Positions 1 to 18,700 are shown, counted from the first letter of the stretch. The stretch is DNA of 46,450 nucleotides from Lingula anatina (GCF_001039355.2 NW_019775486.1:320633-367082); one strand, 5' to 3'. Notes: generated by a model from the letters alone, not told the origin. Numbers and translations: made by a program.

Positions 1-41
1 AAGTGTGCTGTGTACTATCCATGTTTTTCCCCCTCACTTAC

Positions 42-6873
<6,832 letters not shown>

Positions 6874-7750
6874 ATTGCCGAGACCACTGGAAAAAAGGGA
6901 AACTGTGCACACCGATGTCTCCGGGGTTGTCACAGCTAACACAATCTCGTCAGCACAACTGATGTACGTGTTGATGTCAGAGGCATTTGTTAAATTTCCT
7001 GAGAAAGAACATCTAACATATAACATTAAATCTAAAGCTTTTAAGGTAAGAACTGTCTTCACCTAAATAAGCACTACAGCAAGACTGAATTTGTTCCCGT
7101 TTTCGATCAATTTTCTTAGGCGATGCTAAGAGTTCAGTTATTCCTAGAATCCAAAATAATATGTTGGACTTCAGGTTTTACCTAAAGAAAATAATAATTT
7201 TAAAAAAAGCAACTATAACTAAAAAGAAACAAAAATAATGAAGGATTCTAAGGGGAATTTTATCTGAGTCACTGATTTTATGCTACCATGGCATATAAAA
7301 AATAACGATATAACAGGAGCTAAATATTCCAGTAAAATCTGGTTGTGTAATAGGCTGATCTCGGCAATTCACCTTATCGATTTATCTTTATGAAATATTT
7401 AGAAGGCTGAGACTTCACTGGCGCCAAGAAGAAAAACCGCACTAATATTAGCTTTTAAAAAACGATTTAGGATTTATTCTCGAACGGGAACGCTTTAATC
7501 GACAAAACTGAGAATTCTACGTCTTGATCAAGCTGATTAACCCGTGAGACCCCCCGCAAAGAACGCGACGGCAGCTCAGAGCGTTGACACCCAGTTTACC
7601 TGTACACAGGAGTGGCCTCCTGAAATTTGAGCTAAAATAATTTTTTTGAGATCAAGACAGTTTTAACGCGTTTAAATGTCAGGATGGAATGCCACGGAAT
7701 TATTGCCTTTCAGTTAAAGGTAAGTTAATTGTTTAATGTGTGTACAATTT

Positions 7751-8672
7751 TCAACATTTTAGCAACAATGGAACGCTACTGCTTCTGTATAAATTGTTGA
7801 TTGATTCAATGAGATCGCGAAGCTTCTTATTTTGATAGTAAAGAGCGCCCAAAGAATTACATACGCTCTTGACCAAATTAAAACTGAATTTCTCATCCTT
7901 CATATCCGAAGGAGTAATTCCTGGGAAACCAGAGGCTGTTTCACTCTCAGGGACGCGTGGAAAGGCCACATCACACACCTAAAGTAAAGGTCGTCTTCCA
8001 CAGAGACCCAGATATGATTCACGTTATTGCATGATTCACATGATATGCAGCAAATTCGCAACGTTATCATATAAATTGCAAATCCGCAAAAACAATTTAC
8101 CAGAAGGATTTGGAATGAAGACATAAGCTCAGATTTCTTCCTTTAAATACTTAGGTTAATTCTCGGTGGAAAATTGAGCATGGCACACCAAGCTTATGCA
8201 CTGCCACATCAATATGTCACGCTGACCTACAAAATGTACCTACCACACACCTCATTTCCCTGATGAAGTCTGACTGGTCAACAGATGAAATATTATAAAA
8301 TTCTTTTTCGTTTTACTCTAGCTATTGTCAAATGAAACTTTAATTGTTTATTGTTTCACATATTGATGCACTTTAATACAGACAGATGAAACTGAATTAT
8401 TGACGGATAGGAGTCAGTTGGAGTGTGCGTCACAAGAACGTGATTGTCAACACGCTATATATTATTTTGTGCAGTTACCACAATGTTGATCATTCTCCAA
8501 AAATTGGTGTGTTTCACAAAAAGGCTTATCAATGGCTGCTTTTCAATAACAGAATGCTGCCAAGTTCGTTGCAAATTTAGTTGTTATAAAGTTGGTTGTC
8601 ACTGTAAACAAAGTTAAAATATAAGAATGGACCTACCCAATGACCCGATGACCAGAACACCAAGAAAGGCAC
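7751..8672 (-). CDS. Candidate small secreted or helical protein gene, 3' exons only (tentative)
   Basis: Not recognised. The best piece is 7751-7978, an open 75-codon exon ending in TGA. It is preceded by a pyrimidine-rich acceptor (ctttactttag) and encodes a protein-like helical sequence with CNSLGALYYQNKKLRDLIES. Phase-compatible upstream pieces are 8244-8269 (DFIREMRCV, donor GTAGGT) and 8637-8672, a hydrophobic stretch (AFLGVLVIGSL, donor GTAGGT) that could belong to a signal peptide. No in-frame ATG was found, so a further 5' exon would be needed; a possible one near 9170-9220 follows an acceptor-like ttttatttccag. The 26-nt middle exon is weakly supported. This could equally be a chance open frame or a decayed gene. 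Confidence 0.25.
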
Positions 8673-8699
8673 CTGTTTTCACGAAATGAAGGGACGCGA

Positions 8700-10208
8700 A
8701 AGATGTTAAAGGCACACTCCATGAGATTTACCTTTCAAAATAGATATTCCTGGGAAAATCAGCAATCTTTCTCGTACCCATGAATCATTTAACTATCCCC
8801 CTCTGAACTTGGATTCAACTTTTGATAAAATTTATAAAAGCTGATTTAAGCTTAAAATGACTGGTCAGTCAATATAACATCGACCAATTTTCTTTAAGCT
8901 CTAATGGAAATATTAACATCAGGTACTCTCTAGAAAAAAATTAAGGGGTTAAATCCCTTTCAGGTGTATGATAGGTTTTATTTGCATTTTATTTGAAGTT
9001 GGTGAGTTTTCTGAATAACAAGCTTAGTAAGTTATTATGAACCTAAACAAGTTCCGAAAGTCGTTGTTTAATTGGGTCAGGGGGTAGTGGTGAAACAAGT
9101 CAAACTGACATTTCGTTCATCAAAGGGATACCTATTTAAAACAGGCTTAACACCTGTGTCTGGTGGACTGCCTTGCGTCCAAATAGAGCGCACTTTGGCC
9201 TGGAAATAAAAACATGTCAACAAAGTTCTTTTGTGAACAATATCGCAGTTAAACTTGGAAGAAATCAACAACCGGTGTGCGATTTTTTTAAATACAATAA
9301 CAAAAAGGGCAGGCAGGTGTGTCGTAAATCATGTGTTAAAAAGACTAATAATATGGTACGTTATATTCCACGTGAACAGGTGAAGATTGATGATTAAGGA
9401 CGTAGTAAAGAAATAAAGGTAGTGGAAGGGTTAGCCACTGACTATAGCAAGGGAAGGTGACTAAAATTCTGTGCAAGCAAATGATGTGTTATGTTTAAAG
9501 TTGATATGATGTCTCATTCACCATATTCACACAATATAAACAATCGCTCGAATCGCAAAATATCTTTCACAAATTAAGCTTAAAGAAAACCAACTAGACT
9601 TGATATATTCCATGCGGGCTTATAAAGACAGGAATGACAACGACTAGTTGTTCGATAAACCTCATAAATCGGTGATAACCGCTGCCGCCATCCAGAGTCT
9701 GCGGCATCAGTTCTTCGCGGTAAAAGTCATTGAATATTCATATCCAATCTTTCCCAGATCTTGGATAACAACGGTAGTATTTATATGCTAGAGGCTGAGC
9801 TGGGCGTATATATTTTCTTATTTTAATATTGAAATGGCACGTGTTTCAACCAAAGAATTTGTTTTAAATTGTTTTTTCTTTTTTCTTCGCTTCTTTTCGC
9901 AGGTTTTTCAGTCGGAGTTTACACTTTTAAGTGTTAAAACAAGTGAAATATTCACATTACGGGATAAGCGCTCTATATTTCAGCAACGCTAAGGTTCACA
10001 AACTAAACCTACCTTAAAGACATGAATTTTTAAAGAAGCTTTACACAACCTAACATTTTAGCAACATGTTAGGATTATATGCATGTCATTCCAACTTATA
10101 TAATGATCATATATTTAAAATGCTTGGTTCCCAGAGTTCATACAGTAGTATTTACATTTTTACATTCCTTGCCCAAAGTAAACTCTTTCTTAGAAAATGT
10201 GAAAAGAT

Positions 10209-10269
<61 letters not shown>

Positions 10270-10640
10270 ATTTATGTGAAGTCTTAAATCCATTAAAATT
10301 TTTCATTAGAATTAACATAAAAACAAGTACTTAATCACGATTACCAAGACATGTAAAAATAGAAAAATTAAAGAAAAAAATGTTTAGATTCTAAAAAAAC
10401 AGCCTAATTCTTACATAAAACCATCTACAATTAACGTAATAAATAAAAACAGGATTTGCTTGCTGAATCACGATGGATATGTAAAAACGTCTAAATTCCC
10501 TTAAAAGATTAGCAGCGGTAAGATAAATGTAAGTTCGAACAAAATATAGAACAAATTAGATGTAGATATTTATAGCCTTGAGATCTCATATCATAGGTTA
10601 TTATGAGGTCTTTCCTGCGGTCAGTGCGACTGAACTCAAA
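8700..10640. other. Intergenic, no gene recognised
   Basis: AT-rich sequence with no coding exon I can support on either strand apart from the weak minus-strand candidate near 9170-9220 mentioned above. It contains the AAT microsatellite at 10210-10268. Confidence 0.6.
10210..10268. repeat. (AAT)n microsatellite
   Basis: About 19 uninterrupted trinucleotide units. Confidence 0.97.
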
Positions 10641-10736
10641 ACTTTATCCTCTTTTTTGCAGATTTCCGAGTGATTTTATTGCATCAACAGCAAAACAAAC
10701 GATCAACAGAAAATAGGGCCTTCACCCAAATGTGAA

Positions 10737-12188
10737 ATGAAGAATATTTTCCTCCCTGCACTCGGCACGTTTATCAGTATATATGGTCTCTTCCTGTGCA
10801 CGTATATCATAGACAGGCGGCGGCTGCTAACTCTGAGGCTCAGCGGAATGACAGATAATATTTTCCGCTTTATAGACAGCCAAAATAATCAGCACTCTAT
10901 AAATGAATCTCTGGAATCTAGCAGAATCAGAAACGGCGTTTCAGAAAAGGAACAAATGTTCCATTTTTGGTATAAATGTGATAAATCGTGCCGTGACAAC
11001 AGTTCCATGACCCGGCTGAGCCACACCATCACGCTGTCGTTCACGGGACCACGGATACGTATCTTCATAATGGAATACCAGGTCTTAACGGACAAAATCA
11101 TGTCCAAAATCCCGTCTGCTGGGGGAAGTAATTTCCGAATCGAATTGATCGGGATGGAATTCATATTGTGTCCAGTGAGGGATTATTTAAATGGGTCATA
11201 CGTGGGTTACTGTCCAGACATTAATTCTAGCGTTAATGGCACTATCTATTTGGACTACACGCGTTATGAGGCTTTCGTTCATCACCATGATGGCCACGTC
11301 TCCAGGCAGCGTGTGCGGCACCCCGGCAGAATTCATCGTATTTTAAATATCTTCTATTATTTCTACTCAGAGCCCACAGCAGCAGCCAGGCCAGGCCTTG
11401 CTGACAGTAGAAAGTGCAAAGAAACAGACATTAATGAGTATCTAAAGGGACGCTGGTGGTACGTAAGAGGACAGTGGCGCTGGGGCACAAACGACGGGTG
11501 TATTTTTGACTTTATGAAGCACGAGCAACTCCGGAAATGTTTCAACAATAAAATCACTTTCAGATTATTTGGCGATTCTCACATTCGAAATATAGGGGAA
11601 TATTTTAATAGCCTCATATCAAAACGAAATACAACAAACAAAAATATCAAGTACATTCAAACTTTACAGAAAATCGTAGAAAACGAAGGAGCCATATTCG
11701 AATGGAGTCCATACATGAAACATATGCCAAAATATTTATCTTCATTTTTTCCTCGTTATAATTCTACGCCTGCAACCAAACAAGACGTTGTTTTGCTAAG
11801 CGCCGGTATTCACGAAATGGTGTTCGGCAAAGCTCGAGTATTTTTGGAAAGCCTTCTACCGAATTTTGTGAACTTTCTTTCAACCGTCCGAAAAGATGAA
11901 AGAACGGCAAATCTTCGTCTAATTTATATAAATATTCCACCGCGGATGCATGGCGACCAGGACGCCAATGAGTACATGTTAGCCGCCGTGAACCAGATTT
12001 TAAAGGAGAATTTAGAAAAATACCAAGTAGAAATTATAGACGGTTTTAATATCCTGAATCCTATGCGGGATACGTCTTGTGATGATGGGATCCATTTTCT
12101 GTGTCCTGGCAGCGCTGCAGGGGAGTTTACAGGTCACCAAGGAATGACACTCGCACACCTCGTCTTCAGGGTCATATGCGATAACTAA
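10737..12188 (+). CDS. NXPE-like type II membrane protein with PC-esterase (GDSL/SGNH-like) domain
   Basis: Intact single-exon frame of 483 codons. Residues 4-25 form a signal anchor followed by RRR, so the body should face the Golgi lumen or the outside. Residues 95-180 look like the Ig/filamin-type domain of NXPE proteins (LNGSYVGYCP), with several N-glycosylation sequons. The C-terminal half carries PC-esterase marks: WRWGTNDGC near 248, catalytic block FGDSH (Ser281), a GIHE block (His359) and the terminal DxxH motif DGIH (Asp450, His453). The family is thought to be esterases or acyltransferases on glycans or other secreted substrates; the substrate here is unknown. A consensus acceptor (cttttttgcag, ending 10661) suggests a 5'UTR intron. 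A short upstream ATG-TGA precedes the start. An ATTAAA near 12398 is a possible poly(A) signal. The neighbouring genes are unrelated. Confidence 0.85.
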   Translation: MKNIFLPALGTFISIYGLFLCTYIIDRRRLLTLRLSGMTDNIFRFIDSQNNQHSINESLESSRIRNGVSEKEQMFHFWYKCDKSCRDNSSMTRLSHTITLSFTGPRIRIFIMEYQVLTDKIMSKIPSAGGSNFRIELIGMEFILCPVRDYLNGSYVGYCPDINSSVNGTIYLDYTRYEAFVHHHDGHVSRQRVRHPGRIHRILNIFYYFYSEPTAAARPGLADSRKCKETDINEYLKGRWWYVRGQWRWGTNDGCIFDFMKHEQLRKCFNNKITFRLFGDSHIRNIGEYFNSLISKRNTTNKNIKYIQTLQKIVENEGAIFEWSPYMKHMPKYLSSFFPRYNSTPATKQDVVLLSAGIHEMVFGKARVFLESLLPNFVNFLSTVRKDERTANLRLIYINIPPRMHGDQDANEYMLAAVNQILKENLEKYQVEIIDGFNILNPMRDTSCDDGIHFLCPGSAAGEFTGHQGMTLAHLVFRVICDN

Positions 12189-12742
12189 TAACGGTGACGC
12201 CAGAGGACATAACTCAGATGTTCTAATAAGTTCCCAGAAACGCTTTGGGAGATATTTGTTGGACTTGCGTTGCCTCTACCTATTTTACTATAACCGTATA
12301 TTACAGTACCGATATATTCCTTGTCTATTTCTCGACGATACGGCTCGAACAGTGCAATTAGTACATGCTTCACTTCTCAAATATGGCCTTTTAGTGAATT
12401 AAATGTAAACAAAGGATGTAAATGTTAATTTATGTAATTGTGACGATGAACGTTGAGCACTGCTGAACGCTTACGTACCACTTAAGGACCTGTTTCTGTC
12501 TAAACAAGGAATTATATGGTTTCATACAGTACATGTATATAGTGCAGGTTTGTTGTAGATAGAAAGGTTTTTAGTAAAATTAATGTGAACTGAGAGTGTT
12601 AACGTGACTGTATGTTGTACTGCTCAGTCTCCTGTATATACAATCCAGGTGAGCTGCTTCATGTAAACTTAACTTCAGCAGCGAGCTAAATACTAGTACC
12701 CGCATGTGCCGGGAGACGCCAATTTCTCATCTTAACGTTTAG

Positions 12743-13699
12743 TAAGTAAACATACCATCCATACCACCACCACCTCCAAGAGTAAACATACAATCCATAC
12801 CACCTCCAAGAGTAAACATACAATCCATACCACCACCAAGAGTAAACATATACCCCATTCACACGAGACACTTTCAATCGCGATTAGTGCCAAATCGCGA
12901 TTCTATCGATGTAAAGCTTCTAGTGTGAACGCAGTAGAGACGCCAGATCGCGATTCAAATTAATCCTACTCGAGAGGTGGATTCTATCGATGTAAACTTA
13001 AATCGCGATATAAAATTTCCTAGTGAGAACGGGATCGATGTTAACACCGGAAGTTGAGGACTTAAGGCGCGTGCATAGTTTCTATCGAAAGTACAATACA
13101 ATACAATACAATAAATTTTATTTCATGTCGGGTATGAATTGAAACGAAACATTAGCTAAATACAGCTATTCGCCGACTGGAAAGTGAAAGAAAACAAACT
13201 GTCCACGCAATTTCAAGTTTCTTCGCAGTCAGCAAAATGGCCAAGAGGAAGTATGGTCTGAAAACTCAGTGGCAGCATAAACAAATATTTGGGCCGATGA
13301 GAATATTAAACAGAAAATAACACCGTACACACCGAAAGCATGGTCTTGAAGGCAGCTACTGCGCATGATCAACAGGATATACCGTGATTCCCCTAGCGAG
13401 CACAGTTGCAATTACCAGATCTAGCAAGGTAAATCGCGATTTCGTTTTTACATGTGTGAACGCAAAAAAGTGAATTTAGCTAAGCGCGTTAGAATCGCGA
13501 TTCCCTTAATCTCGATTAACCATGTACGTGTGAATGGGGCTATACAATCCATACCACCACCAAGAGTAAACATACAATCCATACCACCTCCAAGAGTAAA
13601 CATACAATCCATACCACCACCAAGAGGAAACAAGAGGAAACATACAATCCATACCACCACCAAGAGTAAACATACAATCCATACCACCTCCAAGAGTTG
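12743..13699. repeat. 30-bp minisatellite interrupted by a DNA element
   Basis: Degenerate units of about 30 bp (agtaaacatacaatccatac plus CCA/CCT triplets) lie at 12743-12850 and resume at 13543-13699. The array must have been continuous before the element at 12851-13542 inserted. Confidence 0.9.
12851..13542. mobile_element. 692-bp non-autonomous DNA transposon, TA target duplication
   Basis: Terminal inverted repeats TACCCCATTCACACG and (reverse complement of the right end) TAGCCCCATTCACACG. TA dinucleotides at 12849-12850 and 13543-13544 are the target duplication, and removing the element restores a minisatellite unit. The subterminal regions carry repeated AATCGCGATT palindromes. No transposase frame. 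The TA target suggests the Tc1/mariner/pogo group, but this is inference. Confidence 0.85.
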
Positions 13700-14119
13700 T
13701 TGAATAAATCAGAGATGATGACTAAGTGCTCCAAGAAGAGCACAAGAGTTGATAGTATCAGGGCCCTAACTCAAGCTTTTTAAGTCTTAAATAAACATAC
13801 ACTTTTACAGAATGCAGAAATAAAGTTCCAAAGTTTTTTTTTTATTATAGAAAACTAATCCACACAAATCACCCACAAATGTAAGAGGAGAACATTTAAA
13901 GATTGGATTCTTGAAACAGGTGAAACAACATGAACTAAAGCTCTCATGAATCATTTAATTTAAAAAAAAGGTCAAAATTCAAATAGACATCTTTGCTTCG
14001 AGAAGACCAGTTCCCTTTTTAACGAAGCTTTACAATTTATCGTTTTACCCACAAGTCAGCATCAAGAGTCACACAGTACTTTATTTCCTGGTCAAATGAG
14101 GACCACCTTATATAAGCAG

Positions 14120-14262
14120 GATAACCCATGACCCCAAGGATGAGGCGTGATGTCACATGACCCCCAGGGAGAGGTGTAATGTTACATAACCCCCAGTGAG
14201 AGGTGTAATGTCACATGACCCCAAGGAAGAGGTGTAACATCACATGACCCCTTGGCGTGTTG
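14120..14262. repeat. Degenerate 33-35 bp tandem repeat
   Basis: Four or so copies of a unit like aggtgtaatgtcacatgacc. It lies downstream of SMIM30 (minus strand), possibly in its 3'UTR. Confidence 0.75.
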
Positions 14263-14436
14263 TCACAAGATTGCAGACTGGTAAAGCTGAGCTTCTTCAG
14301 GCTATTGTGGCATCCTGTTGTTTTCCTGCTTTTCATGGGGTGAGTTCTCTGATCTCCAGGATGTTAGCTGATCACTGGGGTGTTAGCAGACCAGGTAGTT
14401 GTAGTTCATTTCTCCTGACAATACACAGCTAATGGC

Positions 14437-14515
14437 ACAGTGGCTGTCACAGCCCCAGGTGGCAATCCTGTTGATGTCACAGCCTCAGGTGGCAATCCTG
14501 TTGATGTCAAAGCCC
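14437..14515. repeat. Two-copy 33-36 bp tandem repeat
   Basis: The unit ggtggcaatcctgttgatgt with flanking sequence occurs twice in direct order. Confidence 0.75.
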
Positions 14516-15302
14516 CTTGATTTATGTTAGATACAGTACCCATTTGCAAGGTGATGAAGCATATTTTGATGTTAAGATAAAATACTAGCACAGTCTTTTA
14601 ACAAGATGGCCATCTTTTTTAAATCCAAGCTGCAGGCTTTGCTTTAGAAAAATGTGTTATAAATGTCCCTCTTTGATAAATATCCAACATACATGTACAA
14701 GTATGTACAATGATTCAAGTCTTGCATTTCACTAAAGTGGTTCCCTTGTAATGTGTAATGAACAGAGTTATAATATCTATATTATTGTTATATTGTCTAT
14801 GTTCCAGTCTGAAAAATTATAGAGCTGTGATCTGACAAAGTTTAATCGGCTACCACAGAGGACTTCGCTGGTATTTCTACAGTAATCGAGTTCTCTGAAC
14901 ACAAGTGCCCATGTATAAGAATTAAAATCACTTTCACCAATATAAATGTTGTGCAGTAGTATTTCCTGTGAATCAATAAAACTGGAATGTTTGTGAAGGT
15001 ATAGCGTCAACGAAAGAGTCCACCCTTATCAATGTCCAAACTCCACCACTATCTGTGACACGACGTCTTCTAACTAAATCATACTATATCCTCCCTCCGT
15101 GTGAAAAATATACTTCACCAATCAACAAATTATTAATATCTCTCCGTCAATTTGAAGAATAATATCGTAACAGTGCTTGCGATCCTGAGGTCTATGCAGC
15201 ACAGCAGGTTTTTAAAGACATGATTTCATAAATGAATGTCAGTTGATTGAAGTTCAGTCAGTGGTGAAATCCAGTTTTCAGGAAGTCCGTTTAGTCTAGT
15301 CG

Positions 15303-15482
15303 TTATTGCCCGGCTTTTTTCCTTGCATAACAGCCTAAACAGGCACAAATCCCTAGAATTCCAATAATAAGTCCAAGAATAAGTGCTGCCACGTCCCCGC
15401 CATCAAATGCCTCGGCACCAGGGACGAAAAAAGCTAAAATTATTGCACACAACGGCGCCAGCATATCCATTTTTGTCTCCAT
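15303..15482 (-). CDS. SMIM30: SMIM30-like small integral membrane protein, 59 aa
   Basis: A complete 59-codon frame, ATG at 15482 and TAA at 15303-15305. It has a hydrophobic N-terminal segment (residues 7-25, signal-like, ending PGAEA), a short acidic linker (FDGGD), a transmembrane helix (about 31-51), and the tail GICACLGCYARKKAGQ. The pattern ICACLG-x-YARK-x-x-GQ and the length (about 59 residues) match vertebrate SMIM30, a membrane microprotein translated from a transcript once called non-coding. Molecular role: reported associations with membrane-proximal signalling in vertebrates; nothing in this sequence shows it directly. The coding region is uninterrupted, as I recall for human. 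It is divergent from EIF4E3, with 249 bp between the two start codons. Confidence 0.88.
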   Translation of the reverse strand: METKMDMLAPLCAIILAFFVPGAEAFDGGDVAALILGLIIGILGICACLGCYARKKAGQ

Positions 15483-15731
15483 CTTAATGCACGTGACAAG
15501 TCATATGACAATGTACCAGCAGGGTGAAGGTCGCTGACGACAAATAAAATACATTAGTTTCAGACTTGTTGTATAGATAATACAATCGTTATAGCGAGGA
15601 AGAAAGTTAAATTAAATTATTCATTCCGATCAATAAACGTTTGAGTGAGTCAAGAAGGTTAGTAAGGGGTTGGCACGATTTAAACTAATGACGTCAGGTG
15701 TTTTGATCACGTGACCCCGGCTTCCATCATT
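15483..15731. promoter_or_regulatory. Bidirectional promoter between SMIM30 and EIF4E3
   Basis: The 249 bp separating two divergent start codons hold a palindromic full CRE, TGACGTCA (15689-15696), and a TCACGTGACC E-box (15707-15716) that matches USF/TFE3-type CLEAR elements. Both lie within 45 bp of the EIF4E3 ATG, so they are at or just after the EIF4E3 transcription start. No TATA box was recognised. Confidence 0.6.
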
Positions 15732-18700
15732 ATGGCTGCTCCCGCAGTCGAAGCTGTCAAAGCGGAAAATGAAAATGTTTCCAGTACAGCTAGCCCAAAA
15801 TTACCCAGAGCAGCGATCAGCAAGATCGAACACTCAGAACAAAAAGGGGTTCCTTTAAACACCCCATGGACATACTGGCTCGACAAGTAAGTGGTTTTCA
15901 AGAAAGTTCTATGTATGTGTTCTTCGTAGTTTGTTGAGCCCAGTGTTTCTCATTCCAAGGCCGCTCGGTATATTTCGACTGGACGGAGACCTTGACCATC
16001 TAAACAAGTTCAGTCGTGAAGAAAACAACCGCCAGGAATCTCGTGAAGATTTCATTAATCAAGTTTCCTTGTGAAAGTATGATATATGATTAATTTCATG
16101 TATAGATTAATGATTACAACATTTTAATGCTATCAATATTTTTATAATACTTGAATGTTCAAATTGTGTATCTACTGGATGATAAGATATTGAAATCCTT
16201 GCTTTGTTACTCTTTGGTATAATTTTGATATAACGTTCTGAAGGTTGCATCCTTGTGTGGACCAAACTGTTTTGAATTAAACATTTAAATGAAGACAAAT
16301 TACGAAAAGAGAAATCTTGTAAAATGTGTGGTTAGTGAAATGCACATCAGGCATTGCTGACCTATGCTTTGATATTAAAAATGCATGGCTTTATTTGCAG
16401 AACATAAGTTTAAGATAAAGAAGATCAGTGTAGTGCTGTTGTTTTGCAGTCAATCTTTTTTTGAGATGCTTAAGAAATTTCAACTACTTATATATCAATC
16501 AGTGTGATCTATACCTTAGACTCAGTAAGCCTCACGTGCACTGGTACATGTCCAATTTACCAGGTCATACCTAAGAAGTAATTTGTTATAACTCTAGCTG
16601 ATGACTTCATTTCTTCAGGTCAGTTCCAGGTCTTACAGCAGCTGAATATGAAGCTACGCTTCGAAAGTTGTATACTGTCAGCACAGTGCAGGTTCGTAGC
16701 ACAGTTATACCTAATACACTGTCACACCTAACACATTACACACTGTCACACCTAATACACTATCACACCTAACACATTGCACACTGAAACTAACACATTG
16801 CACACCTAACACATTGCACACTGTCACATCTAACACAATCCATTGTGTCACCTAACACACAAAAAATGGGTGGGGAAATTGGGTAGCTTTTTTTGTTAAA
16901 TATGTACTATGCAAACATGAAATGTAGCACAGTTGTATTTTCATGTCTAAATAATCTTCAAAGATTATCCTTGTTTCTAATTCAGACCTATAAAACAATG
17001 AACCTCTCTAATTAAAGTACCTGATGTTGATTGTTCCTTTTGAAATGCCAGGAAGATTATGGGTGTCTGTATGAGTCATGATACATTTAGAATTAGTAAG
17101 TTATTAAAGTTCATTTCAAAATGGTATATAATATCAAAACCAAATCTAGGGACCAAGTGGTTTGTGAGTAAGAGAAAATTATTTATTTCTCTAGGAAACT
17201 TAAATTTGGCACAAAAATGCACGTAGAATGATTTTGAGCTTAGCATGTTTGCATGGAAAATATCATGGTTAGAGAGATTAGATGAGCTACCCCCCCCCCC
17301 CTCCACCCCCGCCACCACCACCCCCTCTCTACCCTATGTACCTTCTGATAGGTTTCAAGTCCTCATGTGATTTAATGTGCTTTATTACTGCTCCTCTGAC
17401 ACACCTGACACGCACAAAGTGGAAAAAAAGTATTTTTGTTCTTTTTCAGGGATTCTGGAGTGTATATAACAATATACCAGAACCAGAGAAGCTAAATGTT
17501 CGCTACTGCTACCATTTAATGCGATATGAAATCAAACCAATGTGGTAAGTGTGACTATGAATATTGAACATATATGTTAAGATAAACATTCTCACATTTG
17601 AGCATGTAGGTTGCAATACTTGGATGTTATCCTATGAATGGTAATTTTTGTATTTCAAGGGGAAACAGTGCAAAACTACATGTTATTCTATGAAATGGTT
17701 ATTTTTGTATTTCAAGGGAAGACAGTGCAAATCTGAAAGGTGGCAACTGGAGGATAAAAGTGTATAAAGAAGACACAGTAAGTGGTGATTTCAGGAAGAA
17801 ATATTAAAGGACACCAAGCAGCACCACATTGGGTGCATGCATGGCCCAGTCAGGCTTGGGGTTATCTACTTTCTCTGTGACAGTCTTTCCTCAGATGTGA
17901 CCCAGTTATCTCTGCTTATTTCTACACCCAATATCTCCTGCTGCTTAATGAGGTTATTAAGACAAGCACAACATTGGTAGTTTATAAGGACAGTTTGTGT
18001 CAGAACAAGAGATAAGGTGAAATGAAGACAGGTGCTAAAGGCATTTACTTTATATATGTTTCATCCTAGCAAGTGCTTATTGGTAAATGAAAAATTATTT
18101 GCTTATTTTCTATTGCAGAATGCAGTTTGGAAAGAACTACTTTTAGCAGCAATAGGGGAGCAGTTTTCAGACAGCATGGCAAAAGGTAAAAAACACATCA
18201 GCACAGCTGAAAACACAGACACCTAACACCACTGCACTTGATGTGCTATGTTTTTATGACTCCATCCCCAAAATAGCTGGGTTAACAAAGTACAAATGTT
18301 TCTCTATATAAATAGAGGTGGACCAGTTATGTCATTACACACATACCTTCTTGTATAATCTCTGTGTTGCATTTCTTTGAACACATTACTGGTTGTTTTT
18401 GTAAGGAAAAGGCTTGTATTGATAACATATTTCACATACAAGTTGTTTATAGTACAGTACAGTAAGGTAGTATATTGACCTGGCCATACCTAGGTTACAT
18501 TAAACTTGGGTCTGGAATCTCCCCAGGTTTACTTTGCTGATAAGGCTGACCCCATGGAAAGTGGGCTGAATGCCACTGGCATGCTTTGCCTTATCATATT
18601 TCAGTTTCTTGCAATGTCACAATATGTAGCACACTGTCACAGCTGTCACAATTGGCAATTCCAAAACTAACACAACATCACAACTAACAATATCTCCACT

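Noticed and set aside
8023-8124. Hydrophobic minus-strand start (MSSFQILLVNCFCGFA) as a signal peptide for the 7751-7978 exon
   Set aside because: It is in a different frame from that exon and runs through the acceptor; no donor was found that corrects the phase.
9650-9720. Possible tRNA or structured RNA in the sequence gctgccgccatccagagtct
   Set aside because: No cloverleaf with T-loop or acceptor stem could be drawn.
13448-13743. Repetitive open frames on both strands (VVWIVCLL / IQSIPPPRVN)
   Set aside because: They are translations of the 30-bp minisatellite.
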